Assembly: GCA_963747595.1 (NCBI GenBank) | Contig: CAVVFO010000002.1 | Coordinates: 124,001 to 188,000 of the forward strand | DNA from: Oleiagrimonas sp963747595 | Lineage (GTDB): Bacteria; Pseudomonadota; Gammaproteobacteria; Xanthomonadales; Rhodanobacteraceae | Direction: 5' to 3' | Length of the DNA: 64,000 bases | In this document: positions 1 to 8,702 of the stretch, piece after piece | How the letters are laid out: the number at the start of each line of letters is the position of its first letter | Numbering within the stretch: position 1 is the stretch's first letter | Made by a program: the position numbers and the translations under genes | Notes under the pieces: model-generated | Database searches by the model: none | Seen by the model: the letters and a program-made list of their open reading frames with translations, nothing else | What the model was told of the DNA's origin: nothing

Positions 1-654
1 TTCGCCGCTTTCGACATCGACAACAACCGCGACTGGCTCAACCAGATTCCCTTTGCCGACCACGGCGCGCTGCTGGACCCGCCGACCAGCGATGTCAGCG
101 CGCGCGTGCTGACCCTGCTGGCGCGACTGGATCGCCCCGGAGACCGGCAAGCGCGTGAGGGCGTGCTGGCATTCCTGCGTGCCGAGCAGACCGAGGACGG
201 TGCCTGGTTCGGACGCTGGGGCAGCAACTACATCTATGGCACATGGTCGGTGCTCGTTGCGCTGTCGGCAGCTGGTATCCCGGCGCAGGCGCCGGAGGTG
301 CGGCGCGCTGTAGGCTGGCTGAAGCGTTGCCAGCGCCAGGATGGCAGTTGGGGCGAGACCAACGATACCTATTTCGATCCCACGCTGGCCGGTACCGATG
401 ACCGCGGCAACGCGGCGCAGACATCCTGGGCGCTGCTTGCATTGATGGCGGTGGGCGAAGCCGGCAGCACGGAAGTCGAGCGCGGCATCGAGTGGCTGCT
501 GCAGCAGCAACAGGAGGGACGCTGGATCGACGCCGCCTTCAATGCGCCCGGGTTTCCGCGCGTGTTTTATCTCAAGTATCACGGTTACAGCCATTACTTC
601 CCCTATTGGGCGCTGGCCCGTTTTCGCAATGTCCGTGGCTCTCTTGCGGAATGA
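1..654 (+). CDS. shc: Squalene-hopene cyclase, C-terminal part (5' end outside window)
   Basis: The frame is open from base 1 to the TGA at 652-654, giving the last 217 residues of a protein that is usually about 650 residues long. Repeated QW motifs typical of triterpene cyclases are visible: QTEDGAWFGRWG, QRQDGSWGE and QQQEGRWID. The ending, with HGYSHYFPYWALARF, is also typical of the family. The enzyme cyclises squalene to hopene at the membrane, the first committed step of hopanoid synthesis. It is followed by hpnG, hpnA and hpnH, which supports the call. The catalytic DxDD region lies upstream of the window. An internal GTG at 106 could be mistaken for a start, but homology continues upstream of it. 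Confidence 0.95.
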   Translation, partial: FAAFDIDNNRDWLNQIPFADHGALLDPPTSDVSARVLTLLARLDRPGDRQAREGVLAFLRAEQTEDGAWFGRWGSNYIYGTWSVLVALSAAGIPAQAPEVRRAVGWLKRCQRQDGSWGETNDTYFDPTLAGTDDRGNAAQTSWALLALMAVGEAGSTEVERGIEWLLQQQQEGRWIDAAFNAPGFPRVFYLKYHGYSHYFPYWALARFRNVRGSLAE

Positions 655-1345
655 AGTGGGTATCGTCGTGGCGCTGCCGGCCGAGGCGAGCAGCCTCGGA
701 GTCGGACAGTGGCGCGCGGGGGCTTGCGTGGCGCGGCCGGGTGGCTTTGTCGCCATGGCGGGCATCGGCCGCGAGCGCGCCGCCAGCGCGGCACGCCAAC
801 TGCTGGACCGGGGGATGCGCATGCTGCTGAGCTGGGGCGTGGCCGGCGCACTGGCGCCGTCACTGCACCCGGGCGACGTGCTGTTGCCCCAGCGGGTCAT
901 GGCGCCGGATGGCGAATGGCCGGTCGATGCATCGCTGCGCGCGCGTCTGGCGGAGGCGCTGCTCATGCCCGTCGGCGATGACCCCTCGACGCTGTGGTGC
1001 AGCGCAGATCCGGTCATGAACGCCGCGGACAAGCGCACCCTGGCGCAACGGAACCTGGCAGCGGTGGACATGGAGAGTGCCGGCGTGGCCTCGGTCGCAG
1101 CCGACGCCGGTGTGCCGTTCGCGGCGCTCAAGGCCATCTGCGATCCAGCCGTGCGCGCCGTGCCTGCCGCGGCCCCGGGCTTGCTGCGCGGCAACGGCCG
1201 GCTACGGCTGCGCGGGCTGCTTGGCGCGGCCGCCGGCGGCCCGCGTGTCTGGCGCGAACTCAACCAGCTCCGACAGGACTTCGACGCCGCACACCGCTCC
1301 TTGTGCCGGGCCGCGCGGCGGCTGCCGATGGGAACACGGGCATGA
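629..1345 (+). CDS. hpnG: Hopanoid-associated nucleoside phosphorylase HpnG
   Basis: This 238-residue protein belongs to the purine nucleoside phosphorylase/MTA-SAH nucleosidase fold. The core motifs LLSWGVAGAL and VDMESAGVA are visible; the second resembles the nucleoside-binding MES segment. In characterised pathways HpnG removes adenine from adenosylhopane to give ribosylhopane phosphate. The ATG at 629 gives a 26-bp overlap with shc. TTG 644 and GTG 656 are later alternatives, since VGIVVALPAEA is the expected beginning of the fold. The stop overlaps the start of hpnA as ATGA. The open frame extends further upstream within shc, but that part is shadow. Confidence 0.88.
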   Translation: MSVALLRNEVGIVVALPAEASSLGVGQWRAGACVARPGGFVAMAGIGRERAASAARQLLDRGMRMLLSWGVAGALAPSLHPGDVLLPQRVMAPDGEWPVDASLRARLAEALLMPVGDDPSTLWCSADPVMNAADKRTLAQRNLAAVDMESAGVASVAADAGVPFAALKAICDPAVRAVPAAAPGLLRGNGRLRLRGLLGAAAGGPRVWRELNQLRQDFDAAHRSLCRAARRLPMGTRA

Positions 1346-2334
1346 ACGACACGGTTCTGGTTACCGGCGCCACGGGCTTCGTGGGTTCGGCAGTGGCGCG
1401 CCGGCTGCTGGAAAACGGCTATCGCGTGCGCGCATTGGTGCGCCAGAGCAGCGCGCGCGACAATCTGCAGGGACTGGATCTGGAGACGGTCATGGGCGAT
1501 CTGCGCGACCCCGCATCGCTGGATCGCGCCCTGCAGGGCTGCGACGGTCTGTTCCACGTCGCCGCCGATTACCGGCTGTGGGCGCGGCATCCACAGGAGC
1601 TCTACGCCAGCAACGTGCAGGGCACGCGCGACATCATGCTGGCCGCCGAACGTGCCGGCGTGCGCCGCATCGTCTACACCAGCAGCGTGGCGACCATGGG
1701 GCTGCGCGCCGACGGCCAGAGCGCCGACGAGGAGACGCCGGTGACGCTGCAGGACATGATCGGTGACTACAAGCGGTCCAAGTACCAGGCCGAGGAGATG
1801 CTGCAGCAGTTGACCGCCGCGCATGATATCGACGTGGTCACCGTCAACCCGTCCACTCCGGTGGGACCGCGCGACATCAAGCCCACGCCCACCGGTCGCC
1901 TCATCCGCGACGCGGCCTGCCGGCGCATGCCGGCCTATGTCGATACCGGATTGAATATCGTGCACGTCGATGACGTGGCCGAAGGCCATCTGCAAGCCTA
2001 TCGACAGGGGCGCAGGGGCCGGCGCTACATCCTCGGCGGCGAAAACCTGACCCTGCGCGAGATCCTCGAACGGGTCGCGGCCATTGCCGGGCATCCGCCG
2101 CCCCGATTCGCCCTGCCGCACGGTGCCGTCATGCCGGTGGCGTGGCTGGCCGAGGCCTGGGCGCGGGTCAGCGGACGTGAGCCACTGGTGTCCGTGACCG
2201 GCGTGAAACTGGCGCGCAAGAAGATGTTCTTCACCCACGCGCGCGCCGCGCAGGAGCTGAACTACCACCCCCGCCCGGCTCAGGAGGCGCTGGTCGATGC
2301 CGTCAACTGGTTCATCGAGCGTGGCGGCCGCTAG
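1342..2334 (+). CDS. hpnA: Hopanoid-associated NAD-dependent epimerase/dehydratase HpnA
   Basis: This 330-residue extended SDR-type enzyme has the N-terminal Rossmann motif TGATGFVGSAVA (about residues 8-19) and an active-site YKRSK in the YxxxK pattern. HpnA is the dihydroflavonol-4-reductase-like protein found in hopanoid clusters; its precise reaction on the hopanoid side chain or sugar head group is not settled. The ATG at 1342 forms an ATGA overlap with the hpnG stop, so translation is probably coupled. Reading upstream in the same frame only produces a shadow of hpnG. The next gene, mvaD, starts 25 bp downstream, placing precursor genes directly in the hopanoid operon. Confidence 0.92.
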   Translation: MNDTVLVTGATGFVGSAVARRLLENGYRVRALVRQSSARDNLQGLDLETVMGDLRDPASLDRALQGCDGLFHVAADYRLWARHPQELYASNVQGTRDIMLAAERAGVRRIVYTSSVATMGLRADGQSADEETPVTLQDMIGDYKRSKYQAEEMLQQLTAAHDIDVVTVNPSTPVGPRDIKPTPTGRLIRDAACRRMPAYVDTGLNIVHVDDVAEGHLQAYRQGRRGRRYILGGENLTLREILERVAAIAGHPPPRFALPHGAVMPVAWLAEAWARVSGREPLVSVTGVKLARKKMFFTHARAAQELNYHPRPAQEALVDAVNWFIERGGR

Positions 2335-2359
2335 TATCCGTTCCCCTGCACGAGTCTCA

Positions 2360-3364
2360 ATGGAAATGTCGATGATCGCGACCGCACAGGCCCGCCCCAA
2401 TATCGCGTTGGTGAAATATTGGGGCAAACGTCACACGCAGCTGAACCTGCCGGCCAGCGGTTCGCTTTCGATCACGCTCGAGGCCCTGCACACCCGTACC
2501 CGCGTCCATTTCGATCCGGCACTGGACCGCGACCGGATGCAGCTCAACGGTGTGGAGTCCGAGGCCGCACTGCGCCGCGCCAGTGCCTGTCTGGACATCC
2601 TGCGTGCGCAGGCCGGCAGCGATTGCCGCGCACGCATCGTGAGCAGCAACAATTTTCCCACCAGTGCCGGCCTGGCCTCGTCGGCATCGGGCTTCGCCGC
2701 CCTGGTTCTGGCTGCCAGCGCCGCCCTGGAGCTGAAACTGGACCGGCGCCAGCTGTCCATCATCGCGCGACGCGGGTCGGGCTCCGCCGCCCGCTCCCTG
2801 TTCGGAGGCTTCGTGACCATGGCCGCGGGCACACGCGATGACGGCATGGACGCCTTTGCCGCCCCGCTCCTGGATGCCGCGCAGTGGCCGCTGGCAGTGG
2901 TGGTGGCAGTGACCTCGCGACACCCCAAGACCACAGGGTCCAGCGAAGGCATGGAGATCAGCCGGCACACGTCCCCGTTCCACGCTTCCTGGCAGGCCGG
3001 CGGCGATGCCGACCTGGCAGCCGCATGCGAGGCGGTGCACTCGCGCGATTTTGCCGCGCTGGCCCGCATCAGCGAGCACAGCTGTCTGAAGATGCACGCG
3101 GTCATGCTGTCCAGCCAGCCTGCGTTGATGTACTGGACCGGGGCCACGGTCGAATGCATGCAGCGCGTGCGGCGCCTGCGCGAGGAAGAGGGTCTGGACG
3201 TGTTCTTTACCGTGGATGCCGGGCCGCAGGTCAAGGCCGTGTGCGCGCCATCCCAGGCGGCGCGCGTGGCCGCGGCGCTGGGCGCGGTGCCGGGCGTGGA
3301 GGATGTGCTGACCAGTGCGCTGGGCGAGGGTGCCGAGCTGCTGGATACGGAGACGGGGACTTGA
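2360..3364 (+). CDS. mvaD: Diphosphomevalonate decarboxylase
   Basis: This 334-residue GHMP-fold enzyme carries the diagnostic N-terminal ALVKYWGKR motif, the phosphate-binding stretch PTSAGLASSASGFAAL and GSGSAARSLFGGF. The family converts mevalonate diphosphate to isopentenyl diphosphate with ATP-dependent decarboxylation. The canonical GSGSACRS segment reads GSGSAARS here, a mild change. Possible ATG starts cluster at 2360, 2366 and 2372, just before MIATAQARPNIALVKYWGKR; I chose the first. The gene overlaps the next one as TTGA. It lies between hpnA and mvaK2 on the same strand, so it should be in the same transcript. Confidence 0.95.
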   Translation: MEMSMIATAQARPNIALVKYWGKRHTQLNLPASGSLSITLEALHTRTRVHFDPALDRDRMQLNGVESEAALRRASACLDILRAQAGSDCRARIVSSNNFPTSAGLASSASGFAALVLAASAALELKLDRRQLSIIARRGSGSAARSLFGGFVTMAAGTRDDGMDAFAAPLLDAAQWPLAVVVAVTSRHPKTTGSSEGMEISRHTSPFHASWQAGGDADLAAACEAVHSRDFAALARISEHSCLKMHAVMLSSQPALMYWTGATVECMQRVRRLREEEGLDVFFTVDAGPQVKAVCAPSQAARVAAALGAVPGVEDVLTSALGEGAELLDTETGT

Positions 3365-4389
3365 AGGGCGTCACCGTGTCCGCGCCGGGCAAGATGGTCC
3401 TCACCGGCGAATACGCGGTGCTCGAAGGAGCGCCGGCCGTGGTCATGGCCGTGAGCGCGCGGGCGCGCGTCACGCTGCAGCCGGCGGCCGAGGGGTACAC
3501 CATCGATGCCCACGACCTGGGTGTCGACGGTGCGCGTGCGCAGGTCCTCGCATCGCGCCCCCCCACGGTGCAGTGGCTGGGCGCGGCGACCGGTTCACCT
3601 CAGCGGTTGCAGCTGGTGCGTCATGTCCTGGAGGATCTGGCCGCGCGTCAGGTGCCTGCGCCATTTCACGCGCAGCTGGATACCTCGGCCTTCTTCTCGG
3701 CTGCGAACGGGGCCAAGTTGGGCCTCGGCTCCAGTGCCGCGTTGACGGTGGCGCTGGCCGGTGCAGTACGTGTCCATGACGGACTCTCCACATTGGACGT
3801 TGCAGACTTGGTCACCATGCATCGACGCCTGCAGAATAATCGTGGCAGTGGCCTGGATATCGCCGCCAGCGTGAACGGAGGCGTCATTGTCTACCGGCTG
3901 CAGCGGGGTCGACCCCACGTGCGCACGGCGCAGTGGCCGGAGGCATTGCACACCTGTTTCGTGTGGTCCGGACGCTCCGCATCCACCAGCGCGTTTCTGC
4001 AGCAGCTGGCGCACTGGCGGCAACACGCGCCGGAGCGTTTCGCCGTGCGCATGCGTGACCTCGGAGATCGCGCGGAGGCCGCGGAAAAGGCGGTCGGGAG
4101 CGGCGATGCGACCACCTTGCTGGCCGCCGTGAAATCCTATGCACAGGCGCTGCAACAGTTGGGCGAGGCCAGTGGCCTGGATATCGTCAGTGCCGAACAT
4201 CGGCACATCGGCGCCATCGCGGCCGATTGCGGCATTGTCTACAAGACCTGCGGTGCCGGCGGTGGCGACATCGGCATGGCACTGGCGCTGGACCCGGAGC
4301 GGATGCAGTCTTTCCACACGCGCCTGCAGGCGGCGCGCATCCGGACATTCCAGGCGCAGGTCGATCCGGACGGAATACGCTTGCACTGA
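3361..4389 (+). CDS. mvaK2: Phosphomevalonate kinase (GHMP family)
   Basis: This 342-residue GHMP kinase begins SAPGKMVLTGEYAVLEGAPA and has the ATP-binding loop KLGLGSSAALTVALAG. The stretch GSGLDIAASVNGGVIVY resembles phosphomevalonate kinases more than mevalonate kinases. The C-terminal GAGGGDIGMAL is the last GHMP motif. It should phosphorylate 5-phosphomevalonate to the diphosphate. The TTG at 3361 overlaps the mvaD stop as TTGA; GTG 3376 is an alternative that still retains the first motif. Mevalonate kinase itself is found in the next gene, so this assignment completes the pathway. Confidence 0.88.
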   Translation: MKGVTVSAPGKMVLTGEYAVLEGAPAVVMAVSARARVTLQPAAEGYTIDAHDLGVDGARAQVLASRPPTVQWLGAATGSPQRLQLVRHVLEDLAARQVPAPFHAQLDTSAFFSAANGAKLGLGSSAALTVALAGAVRVHDGLSTLDVADLVTMHRRLQNNRGSGLDIAASVNGGVIVYRLQRGRPHVRTAQWPEALHTCFVWSGRSASTSAFLQQLAHWRQHAPERFAVRMRDLGDRAEAAEKAVGSGDATTLLAAVKSYAQALQQLGEASGLDIVSAEHRHIGAIAADCGIVYKTCGAGGGDIGMALALDPERMQSFHTRLQAARIRTFQAQVDPDGIRLH

Positions 4390-4412
4390 TCTTCACGTTG
4401 AGGGACGGAATT

Positions 4413-6713
4413 ATGGACAAGACTCATTCAGGCGACGCAAAGACCGCGGCCGAGCCCGTTCCCGACCGGGCGCGCATGCCCGGCTTCTACAAGCTGTCGG
4501 TTGCCGAACGCGTGCAGCTGCTGCGCGAGCGCGGTCTGCTCTCGCAAAAGGACAGCCGGCACCTGGTCAGCGGCAGGCACACGCTGGATATCGACCATGC
4601 CGACAAGATGATCGAGAACGTCGTCGGCGTGCTGGGCCTGCCTGTGGGCCTGGGCCTGAACTTCTACATCAACGGCAAGGACTACGTGGTGCCGCTGGCG
4701 GTGGAAGAGCCCTCCATCGTGGCCGCCCTCAGTTCGGCGGCCAAGCTGGTGCGCGGAGCGGGCGGTTTCGAAGCCGAGACCACCGAGCCGATCATGATCG
4801 GCCAGGTGCAGGTGGTCGACGTGCCGCATTCCAGCCGCGCCCAGGCGGCGCTGCTGCAGCGCAAGGACGAGATCATCAATCTCGCCAACAGCCTGCACCC
4901 GAACATGGTTGCGCGCGGCGGGGGCGCGGTCGACGTGGAGGTGAAGATCCATGCCGTACCCGACGGCAGCCGGGACATGGTGGTGCTGCACCTGCTGGTC
5001 GATACCTGTGACGCCATGGGCGCAAATCTGGTCAACACCATGTGCGAGGGCGTGGCACCGCTGGTGGAGACCATCACCGGCGGCAAGGTTTTCCTGCGGA
5101 TCCTGTCCAATCTCACCGATCGCGCGCTGGTGCGCGCCACGGCGACGATTCCCACGCGCCTGCTGGCCAGCAAGGGCCACGATGGCGAAGAGGTACGCGA
5201 CGGCATCATCCTCGCCAACGACCTGGCCATCGTCGATCCCTACCGCGCCGCCACCCACAACAAGGGCGTCATGAACGGCGTCGACGCGGTGGCTCTGGCC
5301 ACCGGCAACGACTGGCGCGCGCTGGAAGCCGCAGCCCATGCATGGGCTGCGCGCGGGCAGAACTACACCTCACTGACGCGCTGGACCCGCAACGACGAAG
5401 GCGACCTCGTCGGCAGCATCGAGATGCCGATGAAAGTCGGCACGGTGGGCGGCCCGCTGCAGAGCAATCCCACCGTGGGCATCAACCACCGGATCCTGGG
5501 CATCGAAACGGCCCGCGAGCTGGCCGAGGTGATGGGCGCGGTTGGCCTGGCACAGAACTTCTCCGCCTTGCGAGCGCTGGTCACTGACGGCATCCAGCAG
5601 GGGCACATGACGCTGCATGCGCGCAGCGTGGCCACGGCGGCCAAGGCCTCGCCGGATATCTTCGATGCGGTGGTCGAGCGTCTGCTGGAGAGCGGCGAGA
5701 TCAAGATATGGAAGGCCCGCGAGATCATCACCGACCTGGATGGCGGTGCCGGTCCGCGGCTTGTGGGCGGCGGCGAAAGCCGGGTCAGCGAGGAGGAGTA
5801 TTCCGCCGGCCACGGCAAGGTGATCCTGATGGGCGAACATGCCGTGGTGCACGGTCGCCATGCCATCGCCGCGCCCGTGCCACTGGCCATCCGCGCCCGC
5901 GTGGAGGATGTGCGCGAGGGCATCACCCTGGTCATCCCGCGCTGGGGGCTGGAGCAGCACCTGCATCCGAAGGCGCAGCACCCCGGTTCCTTCCTGCAAT
6001 CGCTGGCGATGATACTCGAGCGCCTGGAGCTGAATGAGCGCGCCATGTGCATCCGCGTGTATCCGAGCGTGCCGCGGGCCATGGGCCTGGGCGGCTCGGC
6101 GGCGCTGGCGGTGGCGGTGATCCGCGCCCTGGATCGCCACTGCGGCCTGAATCTCGGCGAAGCGCAGATCTGCGCGCTGGCCTACGAGTGCGAGAAGATC
6201 GCCCATGGCACGCCCTCGGGCATCGACAACACGGTGGCCACCTACGGCCGCGCGTTGCTGTATCAGCGTGGCGACCCGCCGCAGGTGCGTACGCTCGATA
6301 TCAAGCAGCCCTTGCCGCTGGTGATCGGGCTCAGCGGCACCGAGAGCCTCACCGCGAAGATGGTCGCCCGCGTGCGACGTGCTTGGGAGAACAACCGGTT
6401 GCTGTACGAGCGCATCTTCGACCAGATCGACGCGCTTACAATGCATGCGCTGGAGGCACTCGAGAGCCACGATCTGCAGCAACTGGGCGAACTGATGAAC
6501 ATCTGTCAGGGGCAGCTCAATGCGTTGCAGGTGTCCAGCTGGGAGATTGAGGAGCTGGTGCAGATCGCGCGCGACAACGGTGCCACCGGTGCCAAGCTTA
6601 CCGGAGGCGGCGGCGGCGGCTCGATCATCGCCCTGTGCCCCGATGACAGTCAGCGCGTGGTCGAGGCCATGCGTCATGCCGGCTACCAAGCCATGGAGGT
6701 GAAATTTGGCTGA
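4413..6713 (+). CDS. mvaA/mvaK1: Fused class II HMG-CoA reductase / mevalonate kinase
   Basis: One uninterrupted 766-residue frame encodes two pathway enzymes. Residues about 1-430 form a class II HMG-CoA reductase: PGFYKLSVAERVQLL, GVLGLPVGLGLNF, DTCDAMGANLVNTMCE, NKGVMNGVDAVALATGND and the catalytic-His segment GHMTLHAR (His398). After a short linker near residue 455, the stretch GHGKVILMGEHAVVHGRHA at residue 466 starts a mevalonate kinase with PRAMGLGGSAALAVAV, GTPSGIDNTVA and KLTGGGGGGSIIAL. The fusion would make mevalonate and phosphorylate it on one polypeptide. ATG 4413 is preceded by a GA-rich stretch (agggacgg) and sits 23 bp after mvaK2. Known bacterial HMGR fusions usually join thiolase, so this pairing is unusual. 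No frameshift is needed to create it. Confidence 0.95.
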   Translation: MDKTHSGDAKTAAEPVPDRARMPGFYKLSVAERVQLLRERGLLSQKDSRHLVSGRHTLDIDHADKMIENVVGVLGLPVGLGLNFYINGKDYVVPLAVEEPSIVAALSSAAKLVRGAGGFEAETTEPIMIGQVQVVDVPHSSRAQAALLQRKDEIINLANSLHPNMVARGGGAVDVEVKIHAVPDGSRDMVVLHLLVDTCDAMGANLVNTMCEGVAPLVETITGGKVFLRILSNLTDRALVRATATIPTRLLASKGHDGEEVRDGIILANDLAIVDPYRAATHNKGVMNGVDAVALATGNDWRALEAAAHAWAARGQNYTSLTRWTRNDEGDLVGSIEMPMKVGTVGGPLQSNPTVGINHRILGIETARELAEVMGAVGLAQNFSALRALVTDGIQQGHMTLHARSVATAAKASPDIFDAVVERLLESGEIKIWKAREIITDLDGGAGPRLVGGGESRVSEEEYSAGHGKVILMGEHAVVHGRHAIAAPVPLAIRARVEDVREGITLVIPRWGLEQHLHPKAQHPGSFLQSLAMILERLELNERAMCIRVYPSVPRAMGLGGSAALAVAVIRALDRHCGLNLGEAQICALAYECEKIAHGTPSGIDNTVATYGRALLYQRGDPPQVRTLDIKQPLPLVIGLSGTESLTAKMVARVRRAWENNRLLYERIFDQIDALTMHALEALESHDLQQLGELMNICQGQLNALQVSSWEIEELVQIARDNGATGAKLTGGGGGGSIIALCPDDSQRVVEAMRHAGYQAMEVKFG

Positions 6714-7287
6714 AGTGATTGTCCAACCCGACGCCGTCGTCTCGTTCGACACCGAGTCGCTGATTCTCGTGGACTCGCAGGACCGCGAGATCGGTCATCG
6801 CAGCAAGGCGGCCTGCCATGACGGGCAGGGGATGTTGCACCGGGCCTTCTCGCTGTTCGTGTTCAACCCGCAGGGGCAGGTGCTGTTGCAGCAACGCAGT
6901 GCCGGCAAGCGGTTGTGGCCGGGCTACTGGGCCAACAGCTGCTGCAGCCATCCGCGTCGCGGCGAAAGCATGGACGAGGCCACGCAGCGCCGCCTGCATC
7001 AGGAGCTGGGGATGTACGCGTCGCTCGAATACCTGTACAAGTTCGAATACCACGCCACCTATGGTGACCTGGGCTCGGAGCACGAGCTGTGCTGGGTCTA
7101 CGTCGGCACCAGCACGGAGCCGGTACACGCCAATCCAAACGAAGTGGATGACTGGCGCTTCGTGGAGCCGGAGGCACTGGATCGCGAACTGGAGGAACAT
7201 CCGGAGCGCTTCAGCCCCTGGCTGCAGATGGAGTGGCGCCAGCTCCGCGAGCACTACAACGGGAGCTTGCCACTGACCGCGCACTGA
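6706..7287 (+). CDS. idi: Isopentenyl-diphosphate delta-isomerase, type I
   Basis: This Nudix-fold enzyme of about 193 residues interconverts IPP and DMAPP. Visible features are the start of the core, HRAFSLFVFNPQGQVLLQQR, the active-site segment WANSCCSHPRRGE containing the catalytic Cys, and a Nudix-like RRLHQELGM. The metal-ligand HE region EHELCWVY follows. The TTG at 6706 overlaps the fusion gene by 8 bp; GTG 6715 is an alternative start. Its position at the end of the mevalonate genes fits the conversion of pathway product to DMAPP for prenyl chain synthesis. A spacer of 105 bp separates it from hpnH. Confidence 0.94.
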   Translation: MAEVIVQPDAVVSFDTESLILVDSQDREIGHRSKAACHDGQGMLHRAFSLFVFNPQGQVLLQQRSAGKRLWPGYWANSCCSHPRRGESMDEATQRRLHQELGMYASLEYLYKFEYHATYGDLGSEHELCWVYVGTSTEPVHANPNEVDDWRFVEPEALDRELEEHPERFSPWLQMEWRQLREHYNGSLPLTAH

Positions 7288-7392
7288 AGCCGCAGCGGGC
7301 TTATGCTTGACTGGTACCGGCATCGTGCCCACTGTGTAGACAGGTCGCTTTCCGTAGCAGGAAACGGAGTCATCAACGCCAGAGGAGGCACC

Positions 7393-8520
7393 ATGGGTAT
7401 CCCTCTCATTCAGCAATATCGCGTCGCAAGTTACGTCATGAGGCAGAAGGTGCGGGGAGTGAAGCGCTTTCCGCTGACCCTGATGCTGGAGCCTCTGTTC
7501 CAGTGCAACCTGGCGTGTCCGGGCTGCGGAAAGATCGATTACGAGGACGATATCCTGCGCAAGCGCATGAGCGTCGAGGACGCGCTCCACGCCGTGGACG
7601 AATGCGGCGCGCCGATGGTCTCCATCCCCGGCGGCGAACCGCTGATCCACAAGGAGATCGACCAGATCGTCAACGGCATCATCGCGCGCAAGAAGTTCGT
7701 CTACCTGTGCACCAACGCGTTGCTGCTGGAGAAGAAACTCGACCTGTTCGAGCCGTCGCCGTACCTGACCTTTTCGGTGCATCTGGACGGCGACCAGGAG
7801 CGCCATGACGAGTCGGTGGATCGCGAGGGCGTGTTCGACAAGACCGTCCAGGCCATCAAGGCGGCGCTGGACCGCGGCCATCGCGTCACCGTCAACTGCA
7901 CCCTGTTCGACGGCGAGGACGCACGCCGCGTGGCCGATTTCTTCGACTATGTCACCGAGCTGGGCGTGGAGGGCATCACCATCTCGCCCGGCTACAGCTA
8001 CCAGCATGCCGCCAAGCAGGATGCGTTCCTGCCGCGCAGCAAGTCCAAGCAGCTGTTCCGCGACATTTTCGCGGCCGGCAAGGAAGACAATCGCGAGAAG
8101 TGGCGCTTCAACCAGTCCGGGCTGTTCCTGGACTTCCTGGCAGGCAACCAGACCTATCAGTGCACGCCGTGGTCCATGCCCTGCTACAACATCTTCGGCT
8201 GGCAGAAGCCGTGCTATCTGCTGGTGGACGAAGGCTATGTCGACACCTTCGACGAGCTGATGAACGAAACCGAGTGGGAAAACTACGGTTTCGGCAAGAA
8301 TCCCAAGTGCGACAACTGCATGGCCCATTGCGGTTACGAGGGCACCGCCGTGGAGGATACATTTGCCCATCCGTTGAAGGCGTTGGGGGAATACATCCGC
8401 GGTCCGCGTACCGAAGGCGAGATGGCACCGGAGTTGCCGGTGCTCTATGGCGATCGCCAGCAGGCGGCCGCCGCGGCCAACGAGGTGCGCATCCCGATCG
8501 AGAACATCGGCCGGCGTTGA
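7393..8520 (+). CDS. hpnH: Adenosyl-hopene transferase HpnH (radical SAM)
   Basis: This 375-residue radical SAM enzyme has the cluster motif CNLACPGC at about residues 38-45 and SIPGGEPL as the SAM-binding GGE segment. A C-terminal Cys-rich stretch, CDNCMAHCGYEG, is characteristic of HpnH. The protein adds the 5'-deoxyadenosyl group to hopene, opening the route to C35 hopanoids; HpnG acts next. The ATG at 7393 has a good ribosome-binding site, GAGGAGGC, 5-10 bases upstream. A strong hairpin terminator follows at 8543, so this gene closes the operon. Confidence 0.95.
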   Translation: MGIPLIQQYRVASYVMRQKVRGVKRFPLTLMLEPLFQCNLACPGCGKIDYEDDILRKRMSVEDALHAVDECGAPMVSIPGGEPLIHKEIDQIVNGIIARKKFVYLCTNALLLEKKLDLFEPSPYLTFSVHLDGDQERHDESVDREGVFDKTVQAIKAALDRGHRVTVNCTLFDGEDARRVADFFDYVTELGVEGITISPGYSYQHAAKQDAFLPRSKSKQLFRDIFAAGKEDNREKWRFNQSGLFLDFLAGNQTYQCTPWSMPCYNIFGWQKPCYLLVDEGYVDTFDELMNETEWENYGFGKNPKCDNCMAHCGYEGTAVEDTFAHPLKALGEYIRGPRTEGEMAPELPVLYGDRQQAAAAANEVRIPIENIGRR

Positions 8521-8542
8521 TCGCGCCACGCCGGAAGTGCCA

Positions 8543-8581
8543 AGCCGCCGCAACGGTCATTCCGTTGCGGCGGCTTTTTTT
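8543..8581 (+). terminator. Rho-independent terminator of the mevalonate-hopanoid operon
   Basis: A perfect 14-bp stem (AGCCGCCGCAACGG with its complement) with a 5-base loop is followed by seven T residues. It lies 22 bp after the hpnH stop. Confidence 0.95.
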
Positions 8582-8702
8582 GCGCACTGTGGTGACAGGA
8601 GAGTTGCCGGCCGCCGCGGGTGATGCATGCGGCGTCGCCCGCCAGCAGGGTTCGCATCCGGCGGGGGAGCGTGATGGCCGGGTTCACCGCCAGCGCCGCC
8701 TG

